DNA from: Pseudomonas oryzihabitans | GTDB lineage: Bacteria > Pseudomonadota > Gammaproteobacteria > Pseudomonadales > Pseudomonadaceae | Direction of reading: 5' to 3' | NCBI RefSeq assembly: GCF_024652905.1 | Contig: NZ_CP102428.1 | Coordinates: forward strand, 4,138,001-4,202,000 | Length of the DNA stretch: 64,000 nucleotides | Shown here: piece by piece, positions 17,101-25,200 of the stretch | Layout of the letters: each line of letters starts with the position of its first letter | Numbering within the stretch: position 1 is the stretch's first letter | Translations under genes and position numbers: made by a program | The notes under the pieces: model-generated | The model's database searches: none | Seen by the model: only the letters and a program-made list of their open reading frames with translations | What the model was told of the DNA's origin: nothing

Positions 17101-18451
17101 CGGTGTGGGTCACGCCATGCAGCAGATCGCCCAGTTCGAGCAGGAAGCGCTGGCGATCATGGCTGCGGATGCGTTCGCTGAGATCGACGAAGGTGCAGAT
17201 GGCGCCCTGGACCTCGCCGTCGCGCCACAGCGGCTGGGCGCGCCATTCCACCGGCAGCAGACTGCCGTCCTCGCGCAACAGCGCATCGGCGGACAGGTGC
17301 AGGGTGGCGCCTTCGCTGGCAGCACGTTGCAGGGCTCGGGCGCCATCCTCGCTGCGGGCGGAGCTGAGTCGCGTATCCAGGCGTTCGCCGAGGAGGTCTC
17401 GTTCCTCGGACAGCCCGAGCATCTGCCGGAAGGCGCGATTGCACAGGGTGGCGCGGCCGTCGCGATCCAGGGCGCAGAAGCCTTCGTGGGTCGATTCGAG
17501 CAGCAGGTGGGCGAAGGCCTCGCTCTCCCGCAGCGCCGTTTCCGCCCGCTTGCGGCTGTCGATGTCCTGGGCCACGCCGACCCAGTGCTCGATCTCGCCG
17601 CTGGCATTGGTGAAGGGCATGGTGCGGGTTTCGAACCAGCGGTAGCGACCCTCGGCATCGCGCAGCTGCAACTCCAGGCTGCCGGCGACTCTTTGCTCGC
17701 GCACCTCGCGCCAGCGGCGCAGCAATTGCGGGCGCTGCTCGGGATGGATGGCGCCGGCCCAGAGATCGGGATCGGCGACCACGTTGGCCGGACTCAGGCC
17801 GCTGTATTCGTACCAGTAGCGATTGGCGTATTCGAAGCTGCCATCGGGTCGCGCGAACCAGATGATCTGTGGATTGACGTCCATCAGGGCGCGGTAATGG
17901 GTTTCGTCGAGGGTGCTGTGCCGGGTGGGCGACGCCGCCTGCAGGCGAGTCTCGAACAGGCGCAGCACCTGGCGCGCCAGGCGTTCGAGTCCGCTCAGGC
18001 GCGCGGCGCTCAATTCGCGCGGTTGCCAGTCCAGCACGCAGAGGGTGCCGAGAAAGACACCGTCCGCCGTGCGCAGCGGAGCGCCGGCATAGAATCTCAG
18101 CCCGGCCGGATCGGTGACCAGGGGATTGTCGGTGAAGCGTGGGTCCTGGCTCAGGTCTTCGATCTGCCGTGCCTCCTGGGCCGCGTGCAGGTGTTGGCAG
18201 AAGGACAGGGCCAGGGGGATCTCCGCCACGCCCAGGCCGCGCTCGGCGATGAACAACTGCTGCTCTTCACCGAGCAGGTTGACCGCGGCGATGGGCGTCT
18301 CGCACAGGGTGGCCGCCAGTTCCACCAGGTCGTCGAGGGCCGGCTCCGGCTGGTCGTCGAGCACGCCGTAAGCGGTCAGGACCTCCTGGCGGCGACGGCG
18401 CTGTTCGGGGTCCTCGGCGCCTACGGCAGGATTCACGACGGTTGTCTGCAC
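14105..18451 (-). CDS. Large hybrid sensor histidine kinase with multiple GAF/PAS domains and a receiver
   Basis: 1,448 aa with no transmembrane segment, so a cytosolic sensor. Approximate order: GAF (~40-165), PAS (~185-305), PAS (~310-430), GAF (~440-595), PAS (~600-720), GAF (~745-905), PAS (~915-1040), a coiled linker, HisKA with phospho-acceptor His1087 (GGIAHDFNNM), HATPase_c (NGRDAMP, DTGTGMPPEV, GTGLGLSMIYGF) and a C-terminal receiver (~1325-1448; VEDE, phospho-Asp in ISDVGLPGMNG, Lys in LIKPF). All catalytic motifs are intact. The HDFNN type is common in kinases fused to PAS/receiver modules. No output gene is adjacent, so phosphate must pass to a partner elsewhere. The start at 18451 has AAGGAT upstream. 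Confidence 0.9.
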   Translation of the reverse strand: MQTTVVNPAVGAEDPEQRRRRQEVLTAYGVLDDQPEPALDDLVELAATLCETPIAAVNLLGEEQQLFIAERGLGVAEIPLALSFCQHLHAAQEARQIEDLSQDPRFTDNPLVTDPAGLRFYAGAPLRTADGVFLGTLCVLDWQPRELSAARLSGLERLARQVLRLFETRLQAASPTRHSTLDETHYRALMDVNPQIIWFARPDGSFEYANRYWYEYSGLSPANVVADPDLWAGAIHPEQRPQLLRRWREVREQRVAGSLELQLRDAEGRYRWFETRTMPFTNASGEIEHWVGVAQDIDSRKRAETALRESEAFAHLLLESTHEGFCALDRDGRATLCNRAFRQMLGLSEERDLLGERLDTRLSSARSEDGARALQRAASEGATLHLSADALLREDGSLLPVEWRAQPLWRDGEVQGAICTFVDLSERIRSHDRQRFLLELGDLLHGVTHTGEVASVLGDSLGHLLAVQRIGYARVGRNGSLTIDSDWLEQGRTHRLNLPSLGHWHTSAVEELRRGIIVSVEDSAQDSRLGEMRAQLVEHGVRAGLVVPLLAEEQLVGLLFLYADTPRHWTIGDVALVREVAERIRIVIERTAAAEALRLAEQRIALAMDVADLGVWDYDIDRDLISWDSRLAHLVGAAERRCTMRGAALLRALHPADAPRVRAYVSAAIQGGGNAYDLRLTFRVRTSRQGESVWLSIRGRERLEPGGQRRLVGIARDITRERHDADRISETNRQLRRQIEERRAAEARQHALIELGDRLREGDPESTGVAAALELVGTRLGLRRVGYAHLDENRGTFVPQQMWTPNGHCDQALAYPLLAPDSLGNQEGAPPLVIDDVSQDPRAQANAQPLLELEIAALVDIPLYEDGRLRALFVAHDQRARLWTEGEVQFLRDVTDRLWAAICRQRSQDAQRESEGRFRLMADSAPVLIWACDADGQLQFVNQRFAREFDLHDADLHDQGWSALLPDSECPAFEGAFKQAIATHSALRAEVRVRNAQGEWRWLRLEGTPRLELDGEFHGLVGCGVDVTEARQTTDQLEQRIAERTQELGRSHARLIAEIYERERTEEALRQSQKMEAIGQLTGGIAHDFNNMLTGIVGALDLIRLRIANGRTQDLDRYINAAVNSADRAAALTHRLLAFARRQTLDPQPVDVHQLVGSLQDLLVRTVGENVALRLDLAPVAWLAHSDTHQLENALLNLVINGRDAMPAGGELCIATANLSLDAEAAARESLTPGDYVRLSVADTGTGMPPEVKAKAFEPFFTTKPAGQGTGLGLSMIYGFVKQSGGTARIDTEQGQGTTISLYLPRHPELAAATSEQPTLKVAPRAEAGQTVLVVEDEYAVRMIVLEVLAELGYIALEASDADGALPIIESGQRLDLLISDVGLPGMNGRQLAEIARGRRPELKVLFITGYAKNAKVRGEFLGENMDMLIKPFDIDALAERIHSMIQG

Positions 18452-18490
18452 GGCTGGCTATCCTTGTTCCGCTCGCGGGATGCTGGGGCG

Positions 18491-20272
18491 CTAACGCTCG
18501 CTCTGGGGCGTGACGCGCAGGACTTCTTCCACGGTGGTGAAGCCGGCGGCGATCTTTTGCGCACCGGACAGCCGCAGGCTGCGCATGCCTTCCTTGAACG
18601 CCTGCCGCCGCAGCGCGGTGATGTCGGTATCCGCCGTCACCAGTTCGCGCAGACTATCGGAGAGGGTGAGGATTTCGTATACCCCGGCACGACCGCGGTA
18701 ACCGGTGTCGCGACACTCCGGACAACCCACCGGCTGCATGGCCCCGGTGGGCAGCGGCGCGTTCCAAGGCTTGGTCAGTTCCTGCCAGGCTGCCGGGTCC
18801 AGCTCGGTGGGCGTCTTGCAGGCCGGGCAGAGGGTGCGCACCAGCCGCTGAGCCATGACGCCCAGCACCGTGGCGCGGATCAGGTAATAGGGCACGCCCA
18901 GTTCGATCAGCCGACTCACCGAGCTGGGGGCGTCGTTGGTGTGCAGGGTGGAAAGCACCAGGTGCCCGGTCAGCGCCGCCTGGATGGCCATCTCGGCGGT
19001 TTCCAGGTCGCGGATCTCGCCGATCATGATGATGTCCGGGTCCTGCCGCATCAGCGCCCTGACGCCGCTGGCGAAGGTCACCTCGATGTTGTGCTGCACC
19101 TGCATCTGGTTGAAGGCGTCTTCCACCATCTCGATGGGGTCTTCGATGGTGCAGACGTTCACCTCGGGCGTGGCCAGCTGCTTGAGGGTGGTGTACAGCG
19201 TGGTGGTCTTGCCTGAACCGGTGGGGCCGGTGACCAGGATGATGCCGTTGGGTTGCCCGGTCATGCCGGCCCAGCGGCGCAGGTCATCGGCGGAGAAGCC
19301 GAGCTGGTCGAAGCTCTTGAGCAGCACGTCCGGGTCGAAGATCCGCATCACCAGCTTTTCGCCAAAGGCGGTGGGCATGGTCGAAAGGCGCAGTTCGACT
19401 TCCTTTTCGCCGGCCATGCGCGTCTTGATCCGGCCATCCTGGGGCTTGCGCTTCTCGGCGACGTTCATGCGGCCGAGGTTCTTGATCCGGCTGACCACCG
19501 CCAGGGTGACCTGGGCGGGGAACTGGTAGACGGTGTGCAGCACCCCGTCGATGCGAAAGCGCACCGCGCCCTGCTCGCGGCGCGGCTCGACGTGGATATC
19601 GCTGGCGCGCTGCTGGAAGGCGTACTGGAACAGCCAGTCGACGATGTTGACGATGTGGGCGTCGTTGGCATCCGGCTCGCCATCGGCGGCACCGAGATTG
19701 ACCAACTGCTCGAAGTTGCCGACGCCGCTGGTCTTCTGCTCCACCGCCGAGGCGCCGGTGACCGAGCGCGCCAGGCGAAAGAATTCCTGGGTATAGCGGG
19801 TGATGTCCGCGGGGCTGGCCACCACCCGCTTGATCGGTCGCTGCAGCACATGGGTGAGGTTGCTCTCCCAGCTGTGCACGAAGGGCTGGGCGCTGGCCAC
19901 CGTCACCTCGTCCGGGCTCACCGCCACGGCGAGGATCTTGTTGCGCTGGGCGAAAGCGTAGGACATCAGCGGGGTGACCGAGGCCACGTCCACCTTGAGC
20001 GGATCGATGCGGTAGAAGGGTTGGCCCGAGTACTCGGCGAGCCAGCGGGTCAGGCTGTCCAGATCCAGCTTGCGCCCCGGTCGGCTGAGGTCGTCCACGC
20101 TCTGCGCCGCCAGGAACTCCAGCGGATGCTGCTGCGGATTGGCCGAGCCACGGCGCAAGAGCAGGCACTGCTCAGCGGTCTGCTGGTCGATCCGCTGCTG
20201 GCTGACCAGCTCGCGCAGGATGTCGCCCAGGTCGAGCCAACGATCAGCGGAAGGGGAAGCTATGGCGGACAT
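18491..20272 (-). CDS. PilB/GspE-type secretion ATPase, orphan
   Basis: 593 aa, full length. An N-terminal MshEN-like region (~30-150) is followed by the AAA-like ATPase: Walker A GPTGSGKTTT (~345), Walker B PDIIMIGEIRD, and His box GHLVLSTLHTND. Two Cys pairs, CPAC and CPEC, form the tetracysteine metal site typical of PilB/GspE. It should power assembly of a type IV pilus or type II secretion pseudopilus. No pilin, platform protein or secretin is adjacent, so it must work with components encoded elsewhere or be a divergent duplicate. P. aeruginosa has a comparable lone secretion ATPase in this neighbourhood, as I recall. The start at 20272 (MSAIASPSADRW) lacks a strong ribosome site. Confidence 0.9.
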   Translation of the reverse strand: MSAIASPSADRWLDLGDILRELVSQQRIDQQTAEQCLLLRRGSANPQQHPLEFLAAQSVDDLSRPGRKLDLDSLTRWLAEYSGQPFYRIDPLKVDVASVTPLMSYAFAQRNKILAVAVSPDEVTVASAQPFVHSWESNLTHVLQRPIKRVVASPADITRYTQEFFRLARSVTGASAVEQKTSGVGNFEQLVNLGAADGEPDANDAHIVNIVDWLFQYAFQQRASDIHVEPRREQGAVRFRIDGVLHTVYQFPAQVTLAVVSRIKNLGRMNVAEKRKPQDGRIKTRMAGEKEVELRLSTMPTAFGEKLVMRIFDPDVLLKSFDQLGFSADDLRRWAGMTGQPNGIILVTGPTGSGKTTTLYTTLKQLATPEVNVCTIEDPIEMVEDAFNQMQVQHNIEVTFASGVRALMRQDPDIIMIGEIRDLETAEMAIQAALTGHLVLSTLHTNDAPSSVSRLIELGVPYYLIRATVLGVMAQRLVRTLCPACKTPTELDPAAWQELTKPWNAPLPTGAMQPVGCPECRDTGYRGRAGVYEILTLSDSLRELVTADTDITALRRQAFKEGMRSLRLSGAQKIAAGFTTVEEVLRVTPQSER

Positions 20273-20459
20273 CTGGACTCCTTGAAAAGGTGGTCACACT
20301 CGGGTGGCGCCCGGTGCCTGACCGGGAACGACCCGCCTGCCGTACCGCCAGGTTGGTCGCCTCCTCCAGCATAGCGACTTTGTTTTAAGGAATCGCTCGC
20401 GGCCTTGTGCCATCAGGATGGACGGCTGGGCGCGCCAGGCGTTCCTGCCGTCCGGTGGC

Positions 20460-21809
20460 TCAGGCCAGGGCTTTCCAGGGCGTCAGGCCATGTACCAGGC
20501 GCGCCTGTTCGGCCACCCCGGCGAGATCGCCATGGGCGCTCAGCGGCGCCAGCTTGCCCAGCTCGCCATACAGGCGGTCGGCTTCGGGCAGGTCCAGGGC
20601 GCCCCGCGCCAGGTGCAGCCAGACCTGCATCCGCTCCAGACGGGGCAACTGCTGCTGGATCAACTCGGGTTCGGTGATGGCGCGCAGCAGCGGCAGTTCG
20701 GCCGCCTCCTGGGCCAGCAGGCGCGGCAGCCATTGGCCCAGGGGCGTCACACCCTGGCGCTCGCCGCGGCCGGTACGCCCCTGGATCCAGGCGCGCTCAT
20801 GCAGCCAGCGCGCCGCACGCAGGGAGAACAGACCCCAGCGCGGCTGTTCCAGCTCGGCGGCGAAGCGCTGCGGCGCCTGGCGGCGGGCCTCTTCGTCGTC
20901 CTGGCCGATGGCCGCCAGCGGGCGCCAGTCGGCGAGCAGGTCATCGAGGGCCTGGCGCAGCTCGCGGCTGGTGGCACGCGGCGCGGCTTGGCCGAGACTG
21001 CCGAGCAGGGCGCGCAGATCGATCAGCTGGTGCACCCAGTCCACCAGCAGGCGCCAGTGGCCATTCCAGCGATACTGTTCGGCCAGGCGCTGACTGCCGG
21101 CCAGCAGGTGCCAGCCCAGGCGCGCGACGGCTTCGTCCAACGGCGTCTCGGCGTCCAGTTCCGGCGCGGACAGATAGAGGGTGTAGCTGGCCGCATCGTG
21201 CAGGCGATAGCCGCGCTCGGCCTTGCTGATGTCGCAGGGCATCAACGGGAATTCGGCCGCCAGTTGCTCGGCCAGTTCCAGCAACGCCGCCGGTTCGCCC
21301 TGGCGCAATTCCAGCTCGACCTCGGCGATGGCCTCGCGCTGCTCGCCCACGCGCACCTCGCCCTGGTCCAGGGCCACCTCGATCACGGTACGGGTCTTGC
21401 CCCGGCCCCAGGCGATTTCCGCGGCGTCACGGACGAAATCGGTGTCGAACACCGGCTGCAGGCGGCGCAGGTCCAGGTCGGCCAGCTCCGCGGGCCAGCA
21501 GCTGTCGTCGAACAGCGCGGTGTCCAGGGTGGCATCGGCCAGCGGCCACTCCCACTCGTTGCGCTCGGACAGCCCGGCCAGGCTCTGGCCGCGGCTCTTG
21601 AGCGTCTGGATGAAGCGCTCGCCATCACGCCGCACGCGCAGGGCGACCTTGGCATGGGCCAGGTCGCGGGTATCGGTGTCGTAATAGCAATTGGAGAGTT
21701 CGTGGCGCTGCCAGCCTTCCTTGCAGCGCTTTTTCAGCAGCGGATGAGCGCGCAGGGCGTCAAGGGTGGCCGCACTGGCGCGCAGCTTGATTTCGGTTTC
21801 TTTGGCCAT
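20460..21809 (-). CDS. CYTH and CHAD domain protein (YgiF-like inorganic triphosphatase)
   Basis: 449 aa. The N-terminus carries the CYTH signature ExExK (ETEIKL, residues 4-9). It continues through the tunnel-fold strands (YYDTDTRDLAHAKVALRVRR) and a later EVELELRQG segment. Residues ~230-449 form a helical CHAD domain with conserved His/Arg residues (GWHLLAG, LVDWVHQLIDLRALL). CYTH enzymes of this type hydrolyse tripolyphosphate in the cytosol; CHAD domains bind polyphosphate. E. coli YgiF has the same two-domain layout. The gene is divergent from argE, with a 171-base gap. Confidence 0.9.
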   Translation of the reverse strand: MAKETEIKLRASAATLDALRAHPLLKKRCKEGWQRHELSNCYYDTDTRDLAHAKVALRVRRDGERFIQTLKSRGQSLAGLSERNEWEWPLADATLDTALFDDSCWPAELADLDLRRLQPVFDTDFVRDAAEIAWGRGKTRTVIEVALDQGEVRVGEQREAIAEVELELRQGEPAALLELAEQLAAEFPLMPCDISKAERGYRLHDAASYTLYLSAPELDAETPLDEAVARLGWHLLAGSQRLAEQYRWNGHWRLLVDWVHQLIDLRALLGSLGQAAPRATSRELRQALDDLLADWRPLAAIGQDDEEARRQAPQRFAAELEQPRWGLFSLRAARWLHERAWIQGRTGRGERQGVTPLGQWLPRLLAQEAAELPLLRAITEPELIQQQLPRLERMQVWLHLARGALDLPEADRLYGELGKLAPLSAHGDLAGVAEQARLVHGLTPWKALA

Positions 21810-21980
21810 TGGAAGATCCTGGCGCCGGAAGAGAACGGTCCGGCTCCGTGCCGAGCGCGTCGTGATGACGGACGGCGAGAACGTGGCCGCTAGTTTAGCC
21901 GGTCCGCGTCGCCAAGGCCCATGAAGGTTTCATCGCACGGCGGATGGCGCCATGATGGAGCCGTGACCAGGAGACCCCGC

Positions 21981-23141
21981 ATGACCCTGCCCGCGCTGAA
22001 AGCTCTGTTCTCAACCCTCATCGCCGAAAGCTCGGTGAGCTGCACCCAGCCGGCGCTGGACCAGTCCAACGCCGGCGTCATCGATCGCCTGAGCGACTGG
22101 TTCGGCGCCCTGGGCTTCGCCTGCGCGACCCAGGAGGTGGCGCCGGGCAAGTTCAACCTGATCGCCACCCTGGGCAGCGGGCCGGGTGGTCTGGTGCTGG
22201 CCGGCCATACCGATACCGTGCCCTATGACGAGGCGCTCTGGCAGGCCGATCCCCTGCGTCTGCGCGAAGCCGACGATCGCTGGTACGGCCTGGGCAGTTG
22301 CGACATGAAGGGCTTCTTCGCGCTGATCCTCGAAGCGGTGCGCGAACTGGATCCGCGCCAGTTGCGCCAGCCGCTGATCGTGCTCGCCACCTGCGACGAG
22401 GAATCCTCCATGGACGGCGCCCGGGTGCTGGCCGAGGCCGGCCGCCCGCTGGGCCGCGCCGCTGTGATCGGCGAGCCGACCGGGCTGCGGCCGATCCGCC
22501 TGCACAAGGGCATCCTCATGGAGCGCATCGACATCCTCGGGCAGAGCGGCCATTCCTCCGATCCGAGTCTGGGCCACAGCGCCCTGGAGGCCATGCAGGC
22601 GGTAATGGGCGAACTGCTCGACCTGCGCGCCCAGTGGCAGCGCGAGTACCGCAATCCGCTGTTCCTGGTGCCCCAGCCGACCCTCAACCTCGGCTGCATC
22701 CACGGCGGCGACAACCCCAACCGCATCTGCGGCCAGTGCGCCCTGGAATTCGACCTGCGCCCGCTGCCGGGCATGCAGCCCGAAGTCCTGCGCCAGGCCA
22801 TCCGCGGACGCCTGCTGCCCGTCGCCGAGCGCTTCGGGGTACGCATCGACTACCAGCCACTGTTTCCCGCCGTGCCGCCCTTCGAGCAGCCTGCCGACGC
22901 CGAGCTGGTGCGCCTGGCCGAGCGCCTCACCGGCCACGCCGCCGACGCCGTGGCCTTCGCCACCGAGGCGCCCTATCTGCAGGCGATCGCCCAGGAGGTG
23001 CTGGTCCTCGGCCCCGGCGACATCGGCTGCGCGCACCAGCCCGAGGAGCACCTGGCGCTGGCGCGGATCGCACCTACCGTCAAGCTGCTGCAGCAACTGA
23101 TCGGCCACTACTGCCTGGAGCAGGCGGCGGTCGCCCGATGA
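21981..23141 (+). CDS. argE: Acetylornithine deacetylase
   Basis: 386 aa, M20 metallopeptidase family. Metal-site motifs are AGHTDTVP (His and catalytic Asp), YGLGSCDMKG and CDEESSMDGA, with the dimerisation domain between ~175 and 290. It removes acetate from N2-acetylornithine to give ornithine in arginine synthesis. The ATG at 21981 is chosen because AGGAG lies at 21969-21973 and the product starts MTLPALKALFSTLIAESSVS like the family. It is followed by argA on the same strand after 159 bases, giving adjacent first-step and fifth-step genes of arginine biosynthesis. Confidence 0.93.
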   Translation: MTLPALKALFSTLIAESSVSCTQPALDQSNAGVIDRLSDWFGALGFACATQEVAPGKFNLIATLGSGPGGLVLAGHTDTVPYDEALWQADPLRLREADDRWYGLGSCDMKGFFALILEAVRELDPRQLRQPLIVLATCDEESSMDGARVLAEAGRPLGRAAVIGEPTGLRPIRLHKGILMERIDILGQSGHSSDPSLGHSALEAMQAVMGELLDLRAQWQREYRNPLFLVPQPTLNLGCIHGGDNPNRICGQCALEFDLRPLPGMQPEVLRQAIRGRLLPVAERFGVRIDYQPLFPAVPPFEQPADAELVRLAERLTGHAADAVAFATEAPYLQAIAQEVLVLGPGDIGCAHQPEEHLALARIAPTVKLLQQLIGHYCLEQAAVAR

Positions 23142-23300
23142 ACAGATCCGCGCGCTTGGCGTGACTTTTTGTAAACTCCAGGCGGTCTACTGACCCTGCC
23201 CATCCGCTCCCTGTCGAGGAACCTCCGTGCTGCGACGACGCTGAACGCCCTGCCTGCCCTCGTTCACCCTCACGCCTATCCACCAAGGGTCTTCGTCTCG

Positions 23301-24599
23301 ATGCACGACTACGTCAACTGGCTCCGCCACGCCTCGCCCTATATCAATGCCCACCGCGACGCCACCTTCGTCGTCATGCTGCCCGGTGACGGCGTCGCCC
23401 ACCCCAACTTCGGCAACATCGTCCATGACCTGGTGCTGCTGCACAGCCTGGGCGTGCGCCTGGTGCTGGTGCATGGATCGCGTCCGCAGATCGAATCGCG
23501 CCTGGCCGCCCGTGGCATCGAGCCGCGCTTCTACAACGACCTGCGCATCACCGACGGCCCGACCCTGGAAGCGGTGATCGATGCCGTCGGCAGCCTGCGC
23601 AGCGCCATCGAGGCGCGGCTGTCCATGGACATGGCCGCCTCGCCCATGCAGGGCTCGCGGCTGAGGGTCGCCAGTGGCAACCTGGTCACCGCGCGCCCGG
23701 TGGGGGTGCAGGACGGCGTCGACTTCCACCATACCGGCGAAGTCCGCCGCATCGACCGCCGCGGCATCGGCCGGCTGCTCGACGAGCGCACCATCGTGCT
23801 GCTCTCGCCGCTGGGCTATTCCCCCACCGGCGAGACCTTCAACCTGGCCTGCGAAGACGTCGCCATGCGCGCCGCCATCGACCTGGGCGCCGACAAGCTG
23901 GTGCTCTACGGTGCCGAACCGGGCCTGCTGGACGAACACGGCGCCCTGATCCGCGAGATCGGCCCGCAGCAGATCCCCACCCATCTGGCGCGCCTGGGCA
24001 GCTCCTACCAGGCCGAGTTGCTCGACGCCGCCGCCCAGGCCACCCGTGGCGGTGTTCGCCGCTGCCACATCGTCGGCTACGCCGAAGACGGCGCCCTGCT
24101 CACCGAACTCTTCACCCGCGCCGGCAGCGGCACCCTGGTGGCCCAGGAACCCTTCGAGACCCTGCGCGAAGCGACCATCGCCGACGTCGGCGGCCTGATG
24201 GAGCTGATTCGCCCGCTGGAAGAGCAGGGCATCCTGGTGCGCCGCTCCCGCGAGGTGCTGGAGCGCGAGATCGAGCAATTCAGCATCGTCGAACGCGAAG
24301 GCCTGATCATCGCCTGCGCGGCGCTCTATCCCATCGCCGACTCGGCGGCGGGCGAGCTGGCTTGCCTCGCGGTCAATCCCGACTACCGCCACGGCGGCCG
24401 CGGCGACGCCCTGCTGGCACGCATCGAACAACGAGCCCGCGAGCGCGGCCTCGGCACCCTGTTCGTGCTCACCACCAAGACCGCCCACTGGTTCCGCGAG
24501 CGCGGCTTCGAACCCAGCGGCGTGGAACGTCTGCCCGCGGCGCGGGCGTCGCTGTACAACTTCCAGCGCAACTCGAAGATCTTCGAGAAGGGCTTGTAA
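23301..24599 (+). CDS. argA: N-acetylglutamate synthase (amino-acid acetyltransferase)
   Basis: 432 aa, normal length for the classical two-domain ArgA. The N-terminal amino-acid-kinase-like domain (~1-285) starts with VVMLPGDGVAH and LVLVHGSRPQIE and binds arginine as feedback inhibitor in the family. The C-terminal GNAT domain (~290-432) has the acetyl-CoA-binding NPDYRHGGRGDALL and the terminal YNFQRNSKIFEK. It makes N-acetylglutamate from glutamate and acetyl-CoA, the first step of arginine synthesis. The start at 23301 gives the standard N-terminus MHDYVNWLRHASPYIN. No terminator is evident; a repeat island follows immediately. Confidence 0.96.
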   Translation: MHDYVNWLRHASPYINAHRDATFVVMLPGDGVAHPNFGNIVHDLVLLHSLGVRLVLVHGSRPQIESRLAARGIEPRFYNDLRITDGPTLEAVIDAVGSLRSAIEARLSMDMAASPMQGSRLRVASGNLVTARPVGVQDGVDFHHTGEVRRIDRRGIGRLLDERTIVLLSPLGYSPTGETFNLACEDVAMRAAIDLGADKLVLYGAEPGLLDEHGALIREIGPQQIPTHLARLGSSYQAELLDAAAQATRGGVRRCHIVGYAEDGALLTELFTRAGSGTLVAQEPFETLREATIADVGGLMELIRPLEEQGILVRRSREVLEREIEQFSIVEREGLIIACAALYPIADSAAGELACLAVNPDYRHGGRGDALLARIEQRARERGLGTLFVLTTKTAHWFRERGFEPSGVERLPAARASLYNFQRNSKIFEKGL

Positions 24600-24609
24600 G
24601 GGCGCGCTC

Positions 24610-24649
24610 GTAGGTTGGGCTGAGACGGCTGCATCGTCGAAGCCCAACG
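24610..24649 (+). repeat. 40-bp repeat, left copy of an inverted pair
   Basis: It begins GTAGGTTGGGCTGAGACGGC and ends GAAGCCCAACG, and is itself an imperfect palindrome (GTTGGGCT...AGCCCAAC). It matches the reverse complement of 25201-25240 at 37 of 40 bases. Confidence 0.85.
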
Positions 24650-24668
24650 CTACCAAGCTCCTCATCAT

Positions 24669-24683
24669 CGCGGCCATGGGCCG
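24669..24683. repeat. REP-like core
   Basis: CGCGGCCATGGGCCG matches the core of the REP pair at 33071-33128. It is probably a single degenerate Pseudomonas REP. Confidence 0.6.
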
Positions 24684-24794
24684 TGATAGCGCCAGCCCCA
24701 ATCGAAACCGCTCCAAGGTGGAGCTGGCCCTTCCTGCATCGATACCGGAAGGCGCCCTCATCAACCATCGATTCGTCCGCTGGCGTTTGGAGAC

Positions 24795-24877
24795 GTAGCG
24801 TGGAAAACCGCGCAGCGTTTTCCACTGGTAGGCACCGCAGTTATCAGTGGACAAGGCTTCGCCGTTGTCCACGCTAC
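24795..24877. repeat. 83-bp double-hairpin intergenic repeat element
   Basis: Outer arms GTAGCGTGGA and TCCACGCTAC are perfect inverted repeats. Inside each half is another hairpin: TGGAAAAC...GTTTTCCA (24801-24824) and GTGGACAA...TTGTCCAC (24847-24872). The layout resembles paired REP-type elements (BIME/REPIN). Confidence 0.7.
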
Positions 24878-24947
24878 GGGCTACGAGCTACGAGCTACGA
24901 GCTACGAGCTACGAGCTACGAGCTACGAGCTACGAGCTACGGGCTAC
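24878..24947. repeat. Heptamer tandem repeat array, 10 units
   Basis: Ten head-to-tail 7-bp units: GGGCTAC, eight perfect GAGCTAC, then GGGCTAC. It abuts the right arm of the 83-bp element, whose last seven bases (ACGCTAC) look like a seed unit. It is likely length-variable between strains. Confidence 0.95.
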
Positions 24948-25200
24948 AGGCTGTTCAGGGTTTTTCATCCAAAACCTCCAGGCTGGCGAATCGCCCCATT
25001 CAGCAGGGCGAGCAACGCGAGTCACCCGGAGCGCAGCGTAGGGCCGGATGGCCGGGGCAAGCGTTTTTGCTTACTTTTGTCCGGGGCGCGCAGCCGCGAC
25101 TGAAAAAAGTGAGTCGCCCGAGGGGGCGAAACAAGAGCCATCAGCAAAGCACGACAATCAGCTAGGGCACCAATAAGCTCTTCGGCACTTGGCACCACAA

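Noticed and set aside
16490..19216. A 908-codon open frame opposite the hybrid kinase and the GspE-like gene
   Set aside because: Gln/Gly/Ala-rich antisense shadow spanning two real genes with intact catalytic motifs on the other strand.
24878..24947. CRISPR array
   Set aside because: Units are 7 bp, contiguous and without spacers, and no cas genes are nearby.
24847..25041. Small open frame encoding a seven-residue peptide repeat (ATSYELR)
   Set aside because: It only exists because a 7-bp tandem repeat reads as 21-bp periods; no ribosome site or conserved partner sequence. Treated as a DNA repeat.
24683..25165. Possible protein gene in the argA-gshA spacer
   Set aside because: Its sequence runs through the repeat elements and heptamer array, has no ribosome site, and resembles spurious frames from dispersed intergenic repeats.
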